A stretch of DNA of 64,000 nt from QHVT01 sp036399015 (lineage in GTDB: Bacteria > Acidobacteriota > Thermoanaerobaculia > Gp7-AA8): assembly GCA_036399015.1 (NCBI GenBank), contig DASWNW010000008.1:1-64000 (forward strand), given 5' to 3'. The position numbers and the translations under genes are program-made. This document shows positions 26,734-35,650 of this stretch, piece after piece. Position 1 is the stretch's first letter. Each line of letters starts with the position of its first letter. Under the pieces are notes generated by a model. It saw only the letters and a list, made by a program, of their open reading frames with translations. It had not been told where the DNA came from and did not search any database.

Positions 26734-26961
26734 TTACCCGTGCTGTGCGCGACTCAGTGCCCTGAGAAGCCGTTCCGCATTCTTCGGTGAACGAAACAGG
26801 TGCGCCGTTTCGATCAGGCTCCGCAACTCGTCGACGGCGATGATCGCCACGTCGTCGCCACCGCGCCGGCGGATGATGACCGGCTCGCGCGACTCCGACG
26901 CTTCGTCCATCAACGCTTTCAGGTTCGCCCGGGCGTGCGTATACGTGGTTTCGGTAGCCAT
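26734..26961 (-). CDS. Orphan YefM/Phd-type antitoxin
   Basis: A 75-residue antitoxin with the YefM pattern: ETTYTHARANLKALMDEA, EPVIIRRRGGDDVAIIAVDELRSL, ETAHLFRSPKNAERLLRAL. The ATG at 26961 is used; a TTG one codon earlier is less likely. YoeB toxins normally follow directly, but downstream of the stop there are only about 65 nt before the DDAH-like gene and no YoeB. It is either a solitary regulator or the remnant of a broken pair. Confidence 0.88.
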   Translation of the reverse strand: MATETTYTHARANLKALMDEASESREPVIIRRRGGDDVAIIAVDELRSLIETAHLFRSPKNAERLLRALSRAQHG

Positions 26962-27016
26962 CAATACCTGTCCGGATCAACTGTACGCGTATTCCTCACC
27001 GTTGTACCTTATCCCC

Positions 27017-28318
27017 ATGCTTTCCAGACGCGGGTTCCTCGTCAGCGGCTCTCTTGCCTTCGCTGCCACCGCCATCGCCGTCGACCCGAAAGTCTCCAGC
27101 GACTGGAGCGCGGTCCGGCGCGAGTTCGACCTCGATCCCGACCTCCTCCACCTCAGCCTCTTCTACATGACGCCGCACCCGCGCCCGGTGCGCGCGGCGG
27201 TCGAGACCTACCGGCGGCAGCTCGACGCGAATCCGTTTCTCGCGGTCGAGCACGGCCTCTTCGACTTCGAGCATTACGACAAGACGCACCCGGTAGTGGT
27301 CGCGAACGCAATCGGCGCTTACATCGGCGGGAAAGGCGAGGACGTCGCGCTGACGCACAACACGACCACCGGCCTCGCCATCATCTATCACGGCCTGCCG
27401 CTGAAGGCGGGGGACGAGATCCTCACCACGACGCACGACCATTACGTGCACCACGAGTCGATCCGCCTCGCCGCCGAGCGCGCCGGCGCGACGTGGCGCA
27501 AGATCTCCCTCTGGGATGACCACAAGGCCATCAGCGCCGATGACATCGTGGCGCGCATCCGCAAAGGGATCGGTCCCAAGACGCGTGTCGTCGGCGTGAC
27601 CTGGGTGCATTCGAGCAGCGGCCTCAAACTGCCGATCCGCCGCATCGCCGACGCGATCGCGGCGGTGAACGAGAGCCGCGACGCGAAGAGCCGCGTGCTG
27701 CTCGTCGTCGACGGCGTGCACGGCATCGGCGTCGAGGATCCGAACGTCGCCGCGTCGGGCGCCGACGCGTTCGCCGCCGGCACGCACAAGTGGCTCTTCG
27801 CCCCGCGCGGCACCGGCTTCGTCTGGGCGAAGCCGGAAGTCTGGGCGACCATGCGCCCGCTCATCCCGACGTTCTCCTCCGGCGAGCTGTGGGAGGGCTG
27901 GGCGAACGAGAAGCCGCCGGCCGGTACGCCGCGCGCCGCCTGGTTCACCCCCGGCGGCTTTCAGGCGTTCGAGCACTGGTGGGCCGTTCCCGCCGCGATC
28001 GACATGCATCGCCGCATCGGCATCCAGCGCATCACCACGCGCATTCACGAGCTGAACGCGATGGCGAAGAGCGAGCTCGCAAAGATGCCGCACGTGACGC
28101 TCTACACGCCGCAGTCGCGCGAGCTCTCCTCCGGCATCGTCTGCTTCGACGTCGCCGGCAAGACCGCGTTCCAGGTGATGGAGACGCTGCAGAAGCGCGA
28201 CCGCATCCTCGCCTCCACCACGCCGTACCGCACGCCCTCCGCCCGCATCGCGTTCGGCATCTACAACACCGAGGCGGAGGTGGAGAAGACCGTGAGGGCG
28301 ATCAGGGCGCTGGCGTAA
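27017..28318 (+). CDS. Tat-exported class V aminotransferase-like protein (isopenicillin N epimerase-like)
   Basis: A 433-residue PLP fold-type I enzyme. The N-terminus MLSRRGFLVSGSLAFAATAIA is a clear twin-arginine signal (SRRGFL), so the folded, cofactor-loaded protein should be exported. The PLP lysine is Lys258 in AGTHKWLF, and VVDGVHGIG provides the pyridine-contacting Asp. It resembles CefD-like epimerases and cysteine desulfurase relatives, but the reaction is not known. TACCTT at 27005-27010 is 6 nt before the ATG. The 3' end overlaps the FAD oxidoreductase gene by 17 nt. Confidence 0.88.
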   Translation: MLSRRGFLVSGSLAFAATAIAVDPKVSSDWSAVRREFDLDPDLLHLSLFYMTPHPRPVRAAVETYRRQLDANPFLAVEHGLFDFEHYDKTHPVVVANAIGAYIGGKGEDVALTHNTTTGLAIIYHGLPLKAGDEILTTTHDHYVHHESIRLAAERAGATWRKISLWDDHKAISADDIVARIRKGIGPKTRVVGVTWVHSSSGLKLPIRRIADAIAAVNESRDAKSRVLLVVDGVHGIGVEDPNVAASGADAFAAGTHKWLFAPRGTGFVWAKPEVWATMRPLIPTFSSGELWEGWANEKPPAGTPRAAWFTPGGFQAFEHWWAVPAAIDMHRRIGIQRITTRIHELNAMAKSELAKMPHVTLYTPQSRELSSGIVCFDVAGKTAFQVMETLQKRDRILASTTPYRTPSARIAFGIYNTEAEVEKTVRAIRALA

Positions 28319-29369
28319 AGCGGGCGGGGGAGAGCGCGCTCACGTCCATCGACGCCTTCCCCTCCACGATCAGCTCCGCGACGAGTTGCCCGATCGCCGG
28401 CGAGTGCATGACGCCGTGGCCCGAGCAGCCGGTCGCCAGCATCACGTTCTCGTACACCGGTGACGGCCCGACGATCGCGCGGCCGTCGGGCGTCATCTCG
28501 TAGAGGCCCGACCAGCACTCTTCCACCGGCACGCCGCGCAGGCAGGGGACGCGCTCGCGCGTCATGCGCCGCACGCGCATCAGCCAGTGCGGCGAGAGCG
28601 GGTCGTCGGGCCAGAGCAGCAGCACGCGGCCGTCGCGCACGCGGAGGTGATACCAGTCGTGCGACCAGATCGTCATCGGCATCTCCTCGGGGAGGATGGC
28701 GGTCGCGACGGTCGCGGCGACATTGCGCCGCTGAGGCATGACCGGCGGTCCCGACCAGGCGCCGAGCGCGTTGACGAAGAGCCGCGCCTGCACGTCGCCG
28801 CGGGACGTGCGCGCCGCGACGACGCGATTGCCGTCGGTCACGAAGCCGCGGTGCTCCACGCCGAACTCGAAGCGCGCGCCGTTGCGCTGCGCCGCCTCGG
28901 CATACCCGCGCAGGACGTTCAGCGGCCGGAGAAAACCGTCGGTGCGGCAGAACGTACCGCCGATGACGGTGTCGTCGCCGATGGCGGGATTCAGCGCGCG
29001 CGCCTCCTCGGCCGACACCATCCGCGCCGCCGTCAACCCGCTCGCGTGCTGCACCCGCTGCGCCTCGCGCAACCGCTCCAGCTCCTCCTCGCTGCAGGCC
29101 AGGAAGAGGTAGCCGTGCTGCGCGTAACCGGGATCGACGCCCGTCTCCGCCTCGAACGCGAGCAGCTTCTCGCGCGACAGCAGCGACAGCCGCACCTCGG
29201 TCTCGTTGTCGAACTGCGCGCGGAACCCGCCCGTCGCGCGCGCTGTGCTCCCGCCGCCGAGCGCGGGGGCGCGGTCGAGCACCAATACGTCCACTCCGCG
29301 CGTGGCGAGGTGATGCGCCACGCTCGCACCGATCACTCCGCCGCCGAGGATTGCGATCTCCGCCCGCAT
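28302..29369 (-). CDS. FAD-dependent oxidoreductase (DAO/sarcosine oxidase beta-like)
   Basis: A 355-residue flavoenzyme with the dinucleotide fold IAILGGGVIGASVAHHLA at the N-terminus, the segment GGGSTARATGGFRAQF, and the C-terminal TPDGRAIVGPSPVYENVMLATGCSGHGVMHSPAIG. That last region is typical of the glycine/D-amino acid oxidase and sarcosine oxidase group. The exact amine substrate cannot be told. Its TATTGT -10-like box shares bases with the TACAAT box of the divergent GGDEF-EAL gene. Confidence 0.88.
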   Translation of the reverse strand: MRAEIAILGGGVIGASVAHHLATRGVDVLVLDRAPALGGGSTARATGGFRAQFDNETEVRLSLLSREKLLAFEAETGVDPGYAQHGYLFLACSEEELERLREAQRVQHASGLTAARMVSAEEARALNPAIGDDTVIGGTFCRTDGFLRPLNVLRGYAEAAQRNGARFEFGVEHRGFVTDGNRVVAARTSRGDVQARLFVNALGAWSGPPVMPQRRNVAATVATAILPEEMPMTIWSHDWYHLRVRDGRVLLLWPDDPLSPHWLMRVRRMTRERVPCLRGVPVEECWSGLYEMTPDGRAIVGPSPVYENVMLATGCSGHGVMHSPAIGQLVAELIVEGKASMDVSALSPARFTPAP

Positions 29370-29378
29370 CGATCCGGC

Positions 29379-29385
29379 TACAATA
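29379..29385. promoter_or_regulatory. Overlapping divergent -10 elements
   Basis: TACAAT on the plus strand (29379-29384) and TATTGT on the minus strand (29380-29385) share five bases. The minus box lies 10 nt before the FAD oxidoreductase ATG. The plus box lies 36 nt before the GGDEF-EAL ATG, which has a CAGGAG ribosome site. RNA polymerase should be able to use only one direction at a time. Hexamer similarity is the only evidence. Confidence 0.5.
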
Positions 29386-29420
29386 CGCCCGCTCTCTCTC
29401 GGTCCACCATCAGGAGATCC

Positions 29421-32400
29421 ATGCCCGCGTTTCTATCGGCGGTGTACGCGTTTTCACCGTCCGCGATCCCTGTCGCGGTCACGGCGGTGCTGATCGTCAC
29501 GTTCGGCCTCCGCGTCGTCCTGCGCCGCTTCTCGGCCGCCGGCGCCGCCTTTTTCGGCCTCACGCTGGTGGTCGCCATCTGGATGACCGCCTTCACCGGC
29601 ATGTACTCCGCCACCGATCCGGCGGTCGCGCTGCGCTGGGCGCGCAAGGCCTACCTCGGCGTGCCGTTCATCCCCGCCGCGATCTACTGGTTCACCATCG
29701 AGGTGCTGCGCATCGAACAGCGGCGGCGCCTCTTCAACCTCGTCGCATGGAGCCTCGCCGCCGCGTTCAGCGCCATCGCCTCCGCCACCGACATCATGAT
29801 CCCGCGCGTGCAGGAGTACTGGTGGGGCTTCTACCCGCGGTACGACACGCGTGTCAGCATTGCCTTCCTTCTCTTCTTCTTCGGCTACCTCGTCGCGTCG
29901 CTGATCGAGTTCCTGCGCGCCTATCCCCACGCGCGCGGCGCCGAGCAGCACCGCATCCGCGCCTTCATCGTCGCCTTCGGGATCGCCTACCTCGGCTGCG
30001 TCGACTACCTGCCGAAGTACGGCATCGCCGCCTACCCCTTCGGCTACCTGGCCATCCTCGGCTTCGTGATCGTCGGCGGCCGCACCATCCGCAAGTACGA
30101 CCTGGTCGCGCTCACGCCGTCGCTGGCGTCGCAGGAGATCATCAGCACGATGGCGGACGTGCTGTTCGTCTGCGACCGCGAGGGGCGCATCGAGTTCGCC
30201 AACCGTGCCGCCACCAGCATCCTCGGCTACGAGGAGAGCGAGCTCGCCGGGAAGCGCATCGACGACCTCCTGGCGCAGGAAGGGGAGCTCTCGTCGAAGC
30301 TGCAGCGCCGCTCGCTGCGCAATGACGAATGGGTCTTCGCCTCCGCCTCCGGCGAGCGGATCGACCTCACGCTCTCCATCGCGCCGGTCATGCACGACGG
30401 CGTCTCCGCCGGCGCGGTGATCATCGGCCGCGACATGCGCGACCGCAAGCGCGCCGAGCGCGAGGTGCTGCAGGCGGTGACGCTGCTGCAGTCGACGCTC
30501 GACTCCACCGCCGACGGCATCCTCGTGATCGGCGACGGCGGCCGCATCCTCTCGTACAACCAGCGCTTTCTCGAAATGTGGCACCTCCCGCAGCAGGTCA
30601 TGGAGGGCGACGACCGCGGCGCGCTGCAGGAAGTCGTGCAGCAGCTCGTCACGCCGGAGGAGTTCCTGCGCACGTTCGACGCGCTGGCGAAGCGGCCCGA
30701 CGCGGAGAGCTTCGACATCGTGGAGCTGAAGGACGGCCGCCGCTTCGAGCGCTACTCGATCGGCCGCCGCATGGAGGACGTGGCGACGATCCGCGTCTGG
30801 AGCTTCCGCGACGTCACCGCCCGCTTCACGGCCGAGGCGGCGTTGCGGGAGTCGGAGATCCGCTACCGCCTGCTGTTCGAGCAGAACGCGGCCGGCGTCT
30901 GCGTCAGCCGCGCCGACGGCGTCATCGTCGACTGCAACGACACCTTCGCCGCGATGCTCGGCTTCGCGCGCCCGCAGCTCGTCGGCTCGAACATGGCCGC
31001 GCTCTACGCCAACCCGAACGAGGCGGAGGAGCTGACCGCACTGCTGCGCAGCGTCGGCACGCTCAACTCGGTCGAGATCGAGCTGCGCCGCGCCGACCGC
31101 CGCGTGCTCTGGGTGCTGGAGAACCTCGCGCTCGTCGGCGACGGGCCCGCGGCCGTCGTGCATGCCACCGTCGTCGACATCAGCGACCGGAAACGGGCAG
31201 AAGAACAGATCGAGTTCCACGCCTACCACGACGTGCTCACGCACCTCCCCAACCGCAAGCTCTTCACCGACCGGCTGCGCCACAGCCTCACCCGCGCCAA
31301 GCGCAACAACAAGTCGGTCGCGGTGATGTTCATCGACGTCGATCACTTCAAGACGATCAACGACACCCTCGGCCACACCGCGGGCGACGAGCTGCTGCTG
31401 GAGATGGCCCGCCGCCTGCGCGAATGCGTTCGCGACGACGACACGGTCGCCCGCCTCGGCGGCGACGAGTTCACGATCATCCTCGCCGAGCTGCGCCACC
31501 CCGAGGACGCCGTCGGCGTCGCACAGAAGATCCTGGCGGCGGTGCAGGAGCCGCTCACCATCGGCACCATGCCGATCGTCGTCACCGCGAGCATCGGCAT
31601 CGCCCTCTATCCCGAGGACGGGCACGATCCGGAGTCGCTGCTGCGCAACGCCGACAGCGCCATGTACCGCGCCAAGGAGGCGGGGCGGAGCAACGTGCAG
31701 CTCTGCACCGACGAGATGAAGAAGCGCGCGCTGGAGCGGCTGGCGGTCGAGAGCCGGCTGCGTCTCGCCGTCAACGACGACCAGTTGATCCTGCAGTATC
31801 AGCCGCAGGTGAATCTCGTCACCGGCCGCACCATCGGCGTCGAGGCGCTGGTGCGCTGGAACGATCCGGTGCGCGGGGTCGTCGAGCCGGCTTCGTTCAT
31901 CCCCATCGCAGAGGAGACGCGGCTCATCCTCCCCCTGGGCGAATGGGTGCTGCGCACCGCGTGCAGACAGATGAAGGCATGGCAGGACGGCGGCGCGGGC
32001 CCGGTGCGCATCGCGGTGAACCTCTCCGCGCGGCAGTTCCAGCAGCACGACCTCGTGGAGATGGTGCGGAGCGCGCTGCACGACACGCAGTTGCCGGCGT
32101 CGTCGCTCGACCTCGAGATCACCGAGACCACCGCCATGCAGAACGCCGAGGCGACGGTCGAGACGCTGCTCGCGCTGCGGAAGCTCGGCGTCGGCATCTC
32201 CATCGACGACTTCGGCATGGGCTACTCCTCGCTCAACTACCTCAAGCGCTTCCCGATCACGGCCGTGAAGATCGACCGGGCGTTCGTGAACGACCTGACC
32301 ACCAGCGACGGCGACGCCGCCATCGTGACGGCGGTCATCGGCATGGCCCGCAGTCTTCGTCTGCGCGTGGTGGCGGAGGGGGTAGAGACCGCCGAACAGC

Positions 32401-32537
32401 TCGCGTTCCTCCGCACGAAGGATTGTGACGAGGCGCAGGGCTACTACTTCGCCCGCCCGGCCGACCCCGCCGACATCACCCGGATGCTGCTCGACCGCCG
32501 GACGCTGGTGGCGCGCGAGCCGCGCATGACGATGTAG
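29421..32537 (+). CDS. Membrane-bound PAS-GGDEF-EAL protein (c-di-GMP turnover)
   Basis: A 1038-residue signalling protein. Seven hydrophobic helices (about 10-235) resemble the 7TM N-terminus of some histidine kinases. Three PAS domains follow (about 240-350, 355-470 and 475-590). The GGDEF motif is intact at 680-684, with an RxxD inhibitory site just before it (RDDD, five residues upstream). The EAL motif is intact (EAL at 808-810, plus DDFGMGYSSL and KIDRAFV). Both synthesis and degradation of c-di-GMP are therefore possible. The ATG has a CAGGAG site 6 nt upstream. A PilZ protein at 58960-59334 is a candidate receiver of the signal. Confidence 0.95.
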   Translation: MPAFLSAVYAFSPSAIPVAVTAVLIVTFGLRVVLRRFSAAGAAFFGLTLVVAIWMTAFTGMYSATDPAVALRWARKAYLGVPFIPAAIYWFTIEVLRIEQRRRLFNLVAWSLAAAFSAIASATDIMIPRVQEYWWGFYPRYDTRVSIAFLLFFFGYLVASLIEFLRAYPHARGAEQHRIRAFIVAFGIAYLGCVDYLPKYGIAAYPFGYLAILGFVIVGGRTIRKYDLVALTPSLASQEIISTMADVLFVCDREGRIEFANRAATSILGYEESELAGKRIDDLLAQEGELSSKLQRRSLRNDEWVFASASGERIDLTLSIAPVMHDGVSAGAVIIGRDMRDRKRAEREVLQAVTLLQSTLDSTADGILVIGDGGRILSYNQRFLEMWHLPQQVMEGDDRGALQEVVQQLVTPEEFLRTFDALAKRPDAESFDIVELKDGRRFERYSIGRRMEDVATIRVWSFRDVTARFTAEAALRESEIRYRLLFEQNAAGVCVSRADGVIVDCNDTFAAMLGFARPQLVGSNMAALYANPNEAEELTALLRSVGTLNSVEIELRRADRRVLWVLENLALVGDGPAAVVHATVVDISDRKRAEEQIEFHAYHDVLTHLPNRKLFTDRLRHSLTRAKRNNKSVAVMFIDVDHFKTINDTLGHTAGDELLLEMARRLRECVRDDDTVARLGGDEFTIILAELRHPEDAVGVAQKILAAVQEPLTIGTMPIVVTASIGIALYPEDGHDPESLLRNADSAMYRAKEAGRSNVQLCTDEMKKRALERLAVESRLRLAVNDDQLILQYQPQVNLVTGRTIGVEALVRWNDPVRGVVEPASFIPIAEETRLILPLGEWVLRTACRQMKAWQDGGAGPVRIAVNLSARQFQQHDLVEMVRSALHDTQLPASSLDLEITETTAMQNAEATVETLLALRKLGVGISIDDFGMGYSSLNYLKRFPITAVKIDRAFVNDLTTSDGDAAIVTAVIGMARSLRLRVVAEGVETAEQLAFLRTKDCDEAQGYYFARPADPADITRMLLDRRTLVAREPRMTM

Positions 32538-32588
32538 CCGGGCCGAACTGGTGCGCCCTTTGCCGTACCCCGTCGGCAAGGAGGCCCT

Positions 32589-33266
32589 ATGAACAACATC
32601 GATCCGACCTGGATCTGGATCGGCCTTGCGGCGCTCGTGCTGATCGTGATTGCGGGGCTGTTCACGCGCGGTGCGCGCCGTTCGAAGAGCCACGCGCTGC
32701 GCGAGCAGTTCGGCACTGAGTACGACCACGCCGTGCAGTCGGCCGGCAGCCGCAAGCAGGCGGAGCGGGAACTGGCGACGCGCGTCGCGGAGGTCGAGAG
32801 GCACGAGATCCGGCCGCTGACCGCTGCCGAGCAGGAGCGCTACCGCGGCGAATGGCAGCGCGTCGAGCAGCACTTCATCGAGCGTCCGACTACCGCGGTC
32901 GTCGAGGCGGACGAGCTCGTCGCCGACATCATGCGCGTGCAGGGCTATCCGATGGGCGACTTCGAGAAGCACGCCGCGCATCTCTCGGTGAAGCACCCGC
33001 GCGTCGTCGAGCACTACCGCGCCGGCCACAAGGTCATGGAGGGAGCGCCCGGAAGCGCCTCCACCGAGGATCTGCGCCAGGCGATGCTGCATTACCGCGC
33101 GCTGTTCGAGGAACTGGCCGGTACGCGCACGGCCGTCGCGGCGAGCCGCAGCGACGTGCCTGCCGACGTGCCGCGGGTGAACGAGGTGCCGTCGACGACC
33201 GACGTCGGTGGCGTGAAGGCGCGTGAAGAGGCGCTACGAGCCGACCGCGACCGCGACTTCCGCTGA
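32589..33266 (+). CDS. Membrane-anchored hypothetical protein
   Basis: A 225-residue protein with one N-terminal helix (WIWIGLAALVLIVIAGLF) followed by a basic stop-transfer RGARRSK. A hydrophilic, helical domain follows with YRGEWQRVEQHFIERPTTAVVEAD and DIMRVQGYPMGDFE. Similar sequences are common as uncharacterised proteins in Gram-negative genomes, often near stress genes. AAGGAGG lies about 6 nt before the ATG. The last 33 nt overlap the convergent purF gene. Confidence 0.82.
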   Translation: MNNIDPTWIWIGLAALVLIVIAGLFTRGARRSKSHALREQFGTEYDHAVQSAGSRKQAERELATRVAEVERHEIRPLTAAEQERYRGEWQRVEQHFIERPTTAVVEADELVADIMRVQGYPMGDFEKHAAHLSVKHPRVVEHYRAGHKVMEGAPGSASTEDLRQAMLHYRALFEELAGTRTAVAASRSDVPADVPRVNEVPSTTDVGGVKAREEALRADRDRDFR

Positions 33267-34667
33267 TTCCTCTTCGGGCTGGCTTCCGTGCTTCACCGGG
33301 TACTTCCCGGTGAAGCAGGCGGTGCAGTAGAGGTTCCGCGGGTTGTCGTCTCTCTCGACCGCGGCCAGGAGCCCCTCCTCGCTGAGGTAGCCGAGGGAGT
33401 CGGCCTCGATGAAGGTGCGGATCTCCTCGAGCGAATGTGTGGCGCCGATGAGCTGCGTCCGCTCCGGCGTGTCGATGCCGTAGTAGCAGGGCCAGGAGGT
33501 CGGCGGCGACGAGATGCGCATGTGCACCTCCGCCGCGCCCGCGTCCTTGAGCATGCGCACGATCTTCTTGGAGGTCGTGCCGCGGACGATGGAGTCGTCG
33601 ATCAGCACGATCCGCTTGCCGTTGACCAGCCCGCGGACCGGGTTCAGCTTCACCTTCACGCCGAAGCTGCGGATGGTCTGCTTCGGCTCGATGAACGTGC
33701 GGCCGACGTAGTGGTTGCGCACCAGGCCGTACTGGAAGGGGATGCCGGACTCGAGCGCGTAGCCGAGGGCGGCGAAGACGCCGGAGTCGGGGACGGGCAC
33801 GACCATGTCGGCGACGACCGGATGCTCGCGGGCGAGCTGGGCGCCGAACTTCTGGCGGGTGTCGGCGACGGTGTTGCCGAACACGACCGAGTCGGGTCGC
33901 GCGAAGTAGACGTGCTCGAAGATGCAGCGCGCCTCGCGGGCGCCGCGGGCGGAGCGGACCACCCGCACGGCCGGCTTGCCGTTCTGGCGCTCGATGACCA
34001 GCACCTCGCCCGCCTCGACCTCGCGCACTGTCTCGGCGCTGATGAGGTCGAACGCGCAGGTCTCGGACGAGATCGCGAACGCCTCCTCGAGCTTGCCGAG
34101 CACGAGCGGCCGGAAGCCGTGCGGATCGCGCGCGGCGAAGATACGGCCCGGCGTGAGCAGCGCCATCGCGTAGGCGCCTTCGAGCTGCGAGAGGGCGTCG
34201 AGGAAGGCGCCCTCGACGTCGGCGGCGCGGGAGCGGGCGATGAGATGCACGATCACCTCGCTGTCGGCCGTCGAGTTGAAGATCGCCCCTTCAGCTTCGA
34301 GCCGCTTGCGCAGCGCGTTGCCGTTGACGAGATTGCCGTTGTGGGCGACCGCGATCGGCCCCTTGCTGGTGTGGGCGTAGATCGGCTGCGCGTTGCAGAG
34401 CATCGACCCGCCTGCGGTGGAGTAGCGCACGTGCCCGACCGCCGTATCGCCAGGCAGCCGCGACAGCCGCTCAGCGGTGAACACGTCGGCGACGTACCCC
34501 ATCTCCTTCTCGGAGAGGATCCGCCCATCTTCGGTGACCGAGCTGATCCCCGCGCTCTCCTGCCCCCGATGCTGGAGCGCGTAGAGCCCGAGGTACACGA
34601 GGTTCGCCGCGTCCCTCCGCCCGAGGACACCAAACACCCCGCACTCTTCATGAAGTTTGTCGAACAT
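33234..34667 (-). CDS. purF: Amidophosphoribosyltransferase
   Basis: A 477-residue enzyme of the first committed step of purine synthesis (PRPP plus glutamine to phosphoribosylamine). The nucleophilic cysteine is Cys9, after an eight-residue stretch (MFDKLHEE) that is probably a propeptide to be removed. The PRPP loop is VLIDDSIVRGTTS at about 354-366. Cys248, Cys394, Cys448 and Cys451 match the four [4Fe-4S] ligands of the Bacillus-type enzyme. TACACT (34679-34684) lies 11 nt upstream of the ATG. It follows the CHAT operon in the same direction with a 71-nt gap, but should have its own promoter. Confidence 0.97.
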   Translation of the reverse strand: MFDKLHEECGVFGVLGRRDAANLVYLGLYALQHRGQESAGISSVTEDGRILSEKEMGYVADVFTAERLSRLPGDTAVGHVRYSTAGGSMLCNAQPIYAHTSKGPIAVAHNGNLVNGNALRKRLEAEGAIFNSTADSEVIVHLIARSRAADVEGAFLDALSQLEGAYAMALLTPGRIFAARDPHGFRPLVLGKLEEAFAISSETCAFDLISAETVREVEAGEVLVIERQNGKPAVRVVRSARGAREARCIFEHVYFARPDSVVFGNTVADTRQKFGAQLAREHPVVADMVVPVPDSGVFAALGYALESGIPFQYGLVRNHYVGRTFIEPKQTIRSFGVKVKLNPVRGLVNGKRIVLIDDSIVRGTTSKKIVRMLKDAGAAEVHMRISSPPTSWPCYYGIDTPERTQLIGATHSLEEIRTFIEADSLGYLSEEGLLAAVERDDNPRNLYCTACFTGKYPVKHGSQPEEESAEVAVAVGS

Positions 34668-34738
34668 GCGTGAGAGCTAGTGTAACGGGGAAGAGGGGAG
34701 GGAAATGCCGCCGGCGGAGCCGGCGGCAGGCGCGGCGG

Positions 34739-35611
34739 TCAGGGCCAGTTCGTGTTGCCGCATTCGGGACGGGCGGCGCCTCGGGGGAAGTCGCACTCCT
34801 CGAGCTCTCCGACGATATCCGCCACCCACTTGCACTTCAACGCGAGCGGTTTCCTCTCCGCGTCGCTGACAGGTTCGGCGATCGCCGTGTCGCCTCCAGC
34901 GACCAGCATGGAGTAGTACTCGAAGTGATTCGGCTCCAGCGTTGCCTGTGCGCGGGCGGCGCGGGAGATGTTCCCGCCGACGCGCATGAGCCGATTCGCG
35001 AAGCCCGTCCATTCGCTCATGTCGGTACGTTTTTCGGCGCGCTCGCTCAGCTCTCTGCCGATGGCCTCGAGCTCGACACCGGCGTTGAAGAGGTAGGTAT
35101 TTTCGACGTTCGCGATCAGGATGCAGGAGTCGCTGTCGATCTCTCTCGCCTTGCCGTTGAACTCGACCGTAATCTTGGCGGCATTCAGCGGGACGCGCAG
35201 GCGAACGAGCCGTGCGACCGCCCCTTGGCGCTTCGTTTGTTTGCTGACTTTGCTCCTGTGTCGTGCCGTACAGGGATACGTGTCGGCTACGGTCAGCTTC
35301 GCGCCCGCTCCGTCGCCCTGCGGATAGTAGACGCGCCAGGCATCGTTCCGGCTGATTTCCAGCGTTCCCCCGAGGATCGACTTGAGCTTGGGGACATGCT
35401 TGTCGAAGTCGGGTTTGTCGATTGCTGCCGACGCGGTATCCGCGAACGTCACGTCGCTTTGAAGCTCGAAGCTTTCGGACTCCTTCGGACCGAGGAGGAT
35501 CCTCGGCTCATGGTTCGGTGCGCGGACGAGAGCGGCAAAATCCGCGGTCCCGCTGCTGTTCTCGTCGACGTGGCAGATCAATCCGAAAAAATAGATATTC
35601 AGTTCGGGCAT
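34739..35611 (-). CDS. Protein of unknown family next to a CHAT protease, paralogue B
   Basis: A 290-residue soluble protein without signal or membrane segment. Its first 16 residues (MPELNIYFFGLICHVD) and last 14 (RGAARPECGNTNWP) are identical to those of paralogue A. Other shared blocks are PKLKSILGGTLEI, ARLVRLRVPL, SDSCILIANVE and NHFEYYSMLVAGGDTAIA. I do not recognise the family. It lies 39 nt after paralogue A, which follows the CHAT gene by 21 nt. This order suggests a partner, regulator or substrate of the CHAT protease (inference). The extreme conservation of both ends against a variable middle is unusual. Confidence 0.82.
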   Translation of the reverse strand: MPELNIYFFGLICHVDENSSGTADFAALVRAPNHEPRILLGPKESESFELQSDVTFADTASAAIDKPDFDKHVPKLKSILGGTLEISRNDAWRVYYPQGDGAGAKLTVADTYPCTARHRSKVSKQTKRQGAVARLVRLRVPLNAAKITVEFNGKAREIDSDSCILIANVENTYLFNAGVELEAIGRELSERAEKRTDMSEWTGFANRLMRVGGNISRAARAQATLEPNHFEYYSMLVAGGDTAIAEPVSDAERKPLALKCKWVADIVGELEECDFPRGAARPECGNTNWP

Positions 35612-35650
35612 CGGTCTCTCTCTCTTTTCCTGCTTTTGTGGTGGCCCCGG

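Noticed and set aside
29454..33092. A 1212-codon open frame on the minus strand opposite the GGDEF-EAL gene.
   Set aside because: It mirrors a clear GGDEF-EAL coding sequence; its product is low-complexity and rich in Asp, Val, Arg and His, as expected for antisense frames in very GC-rich genes.
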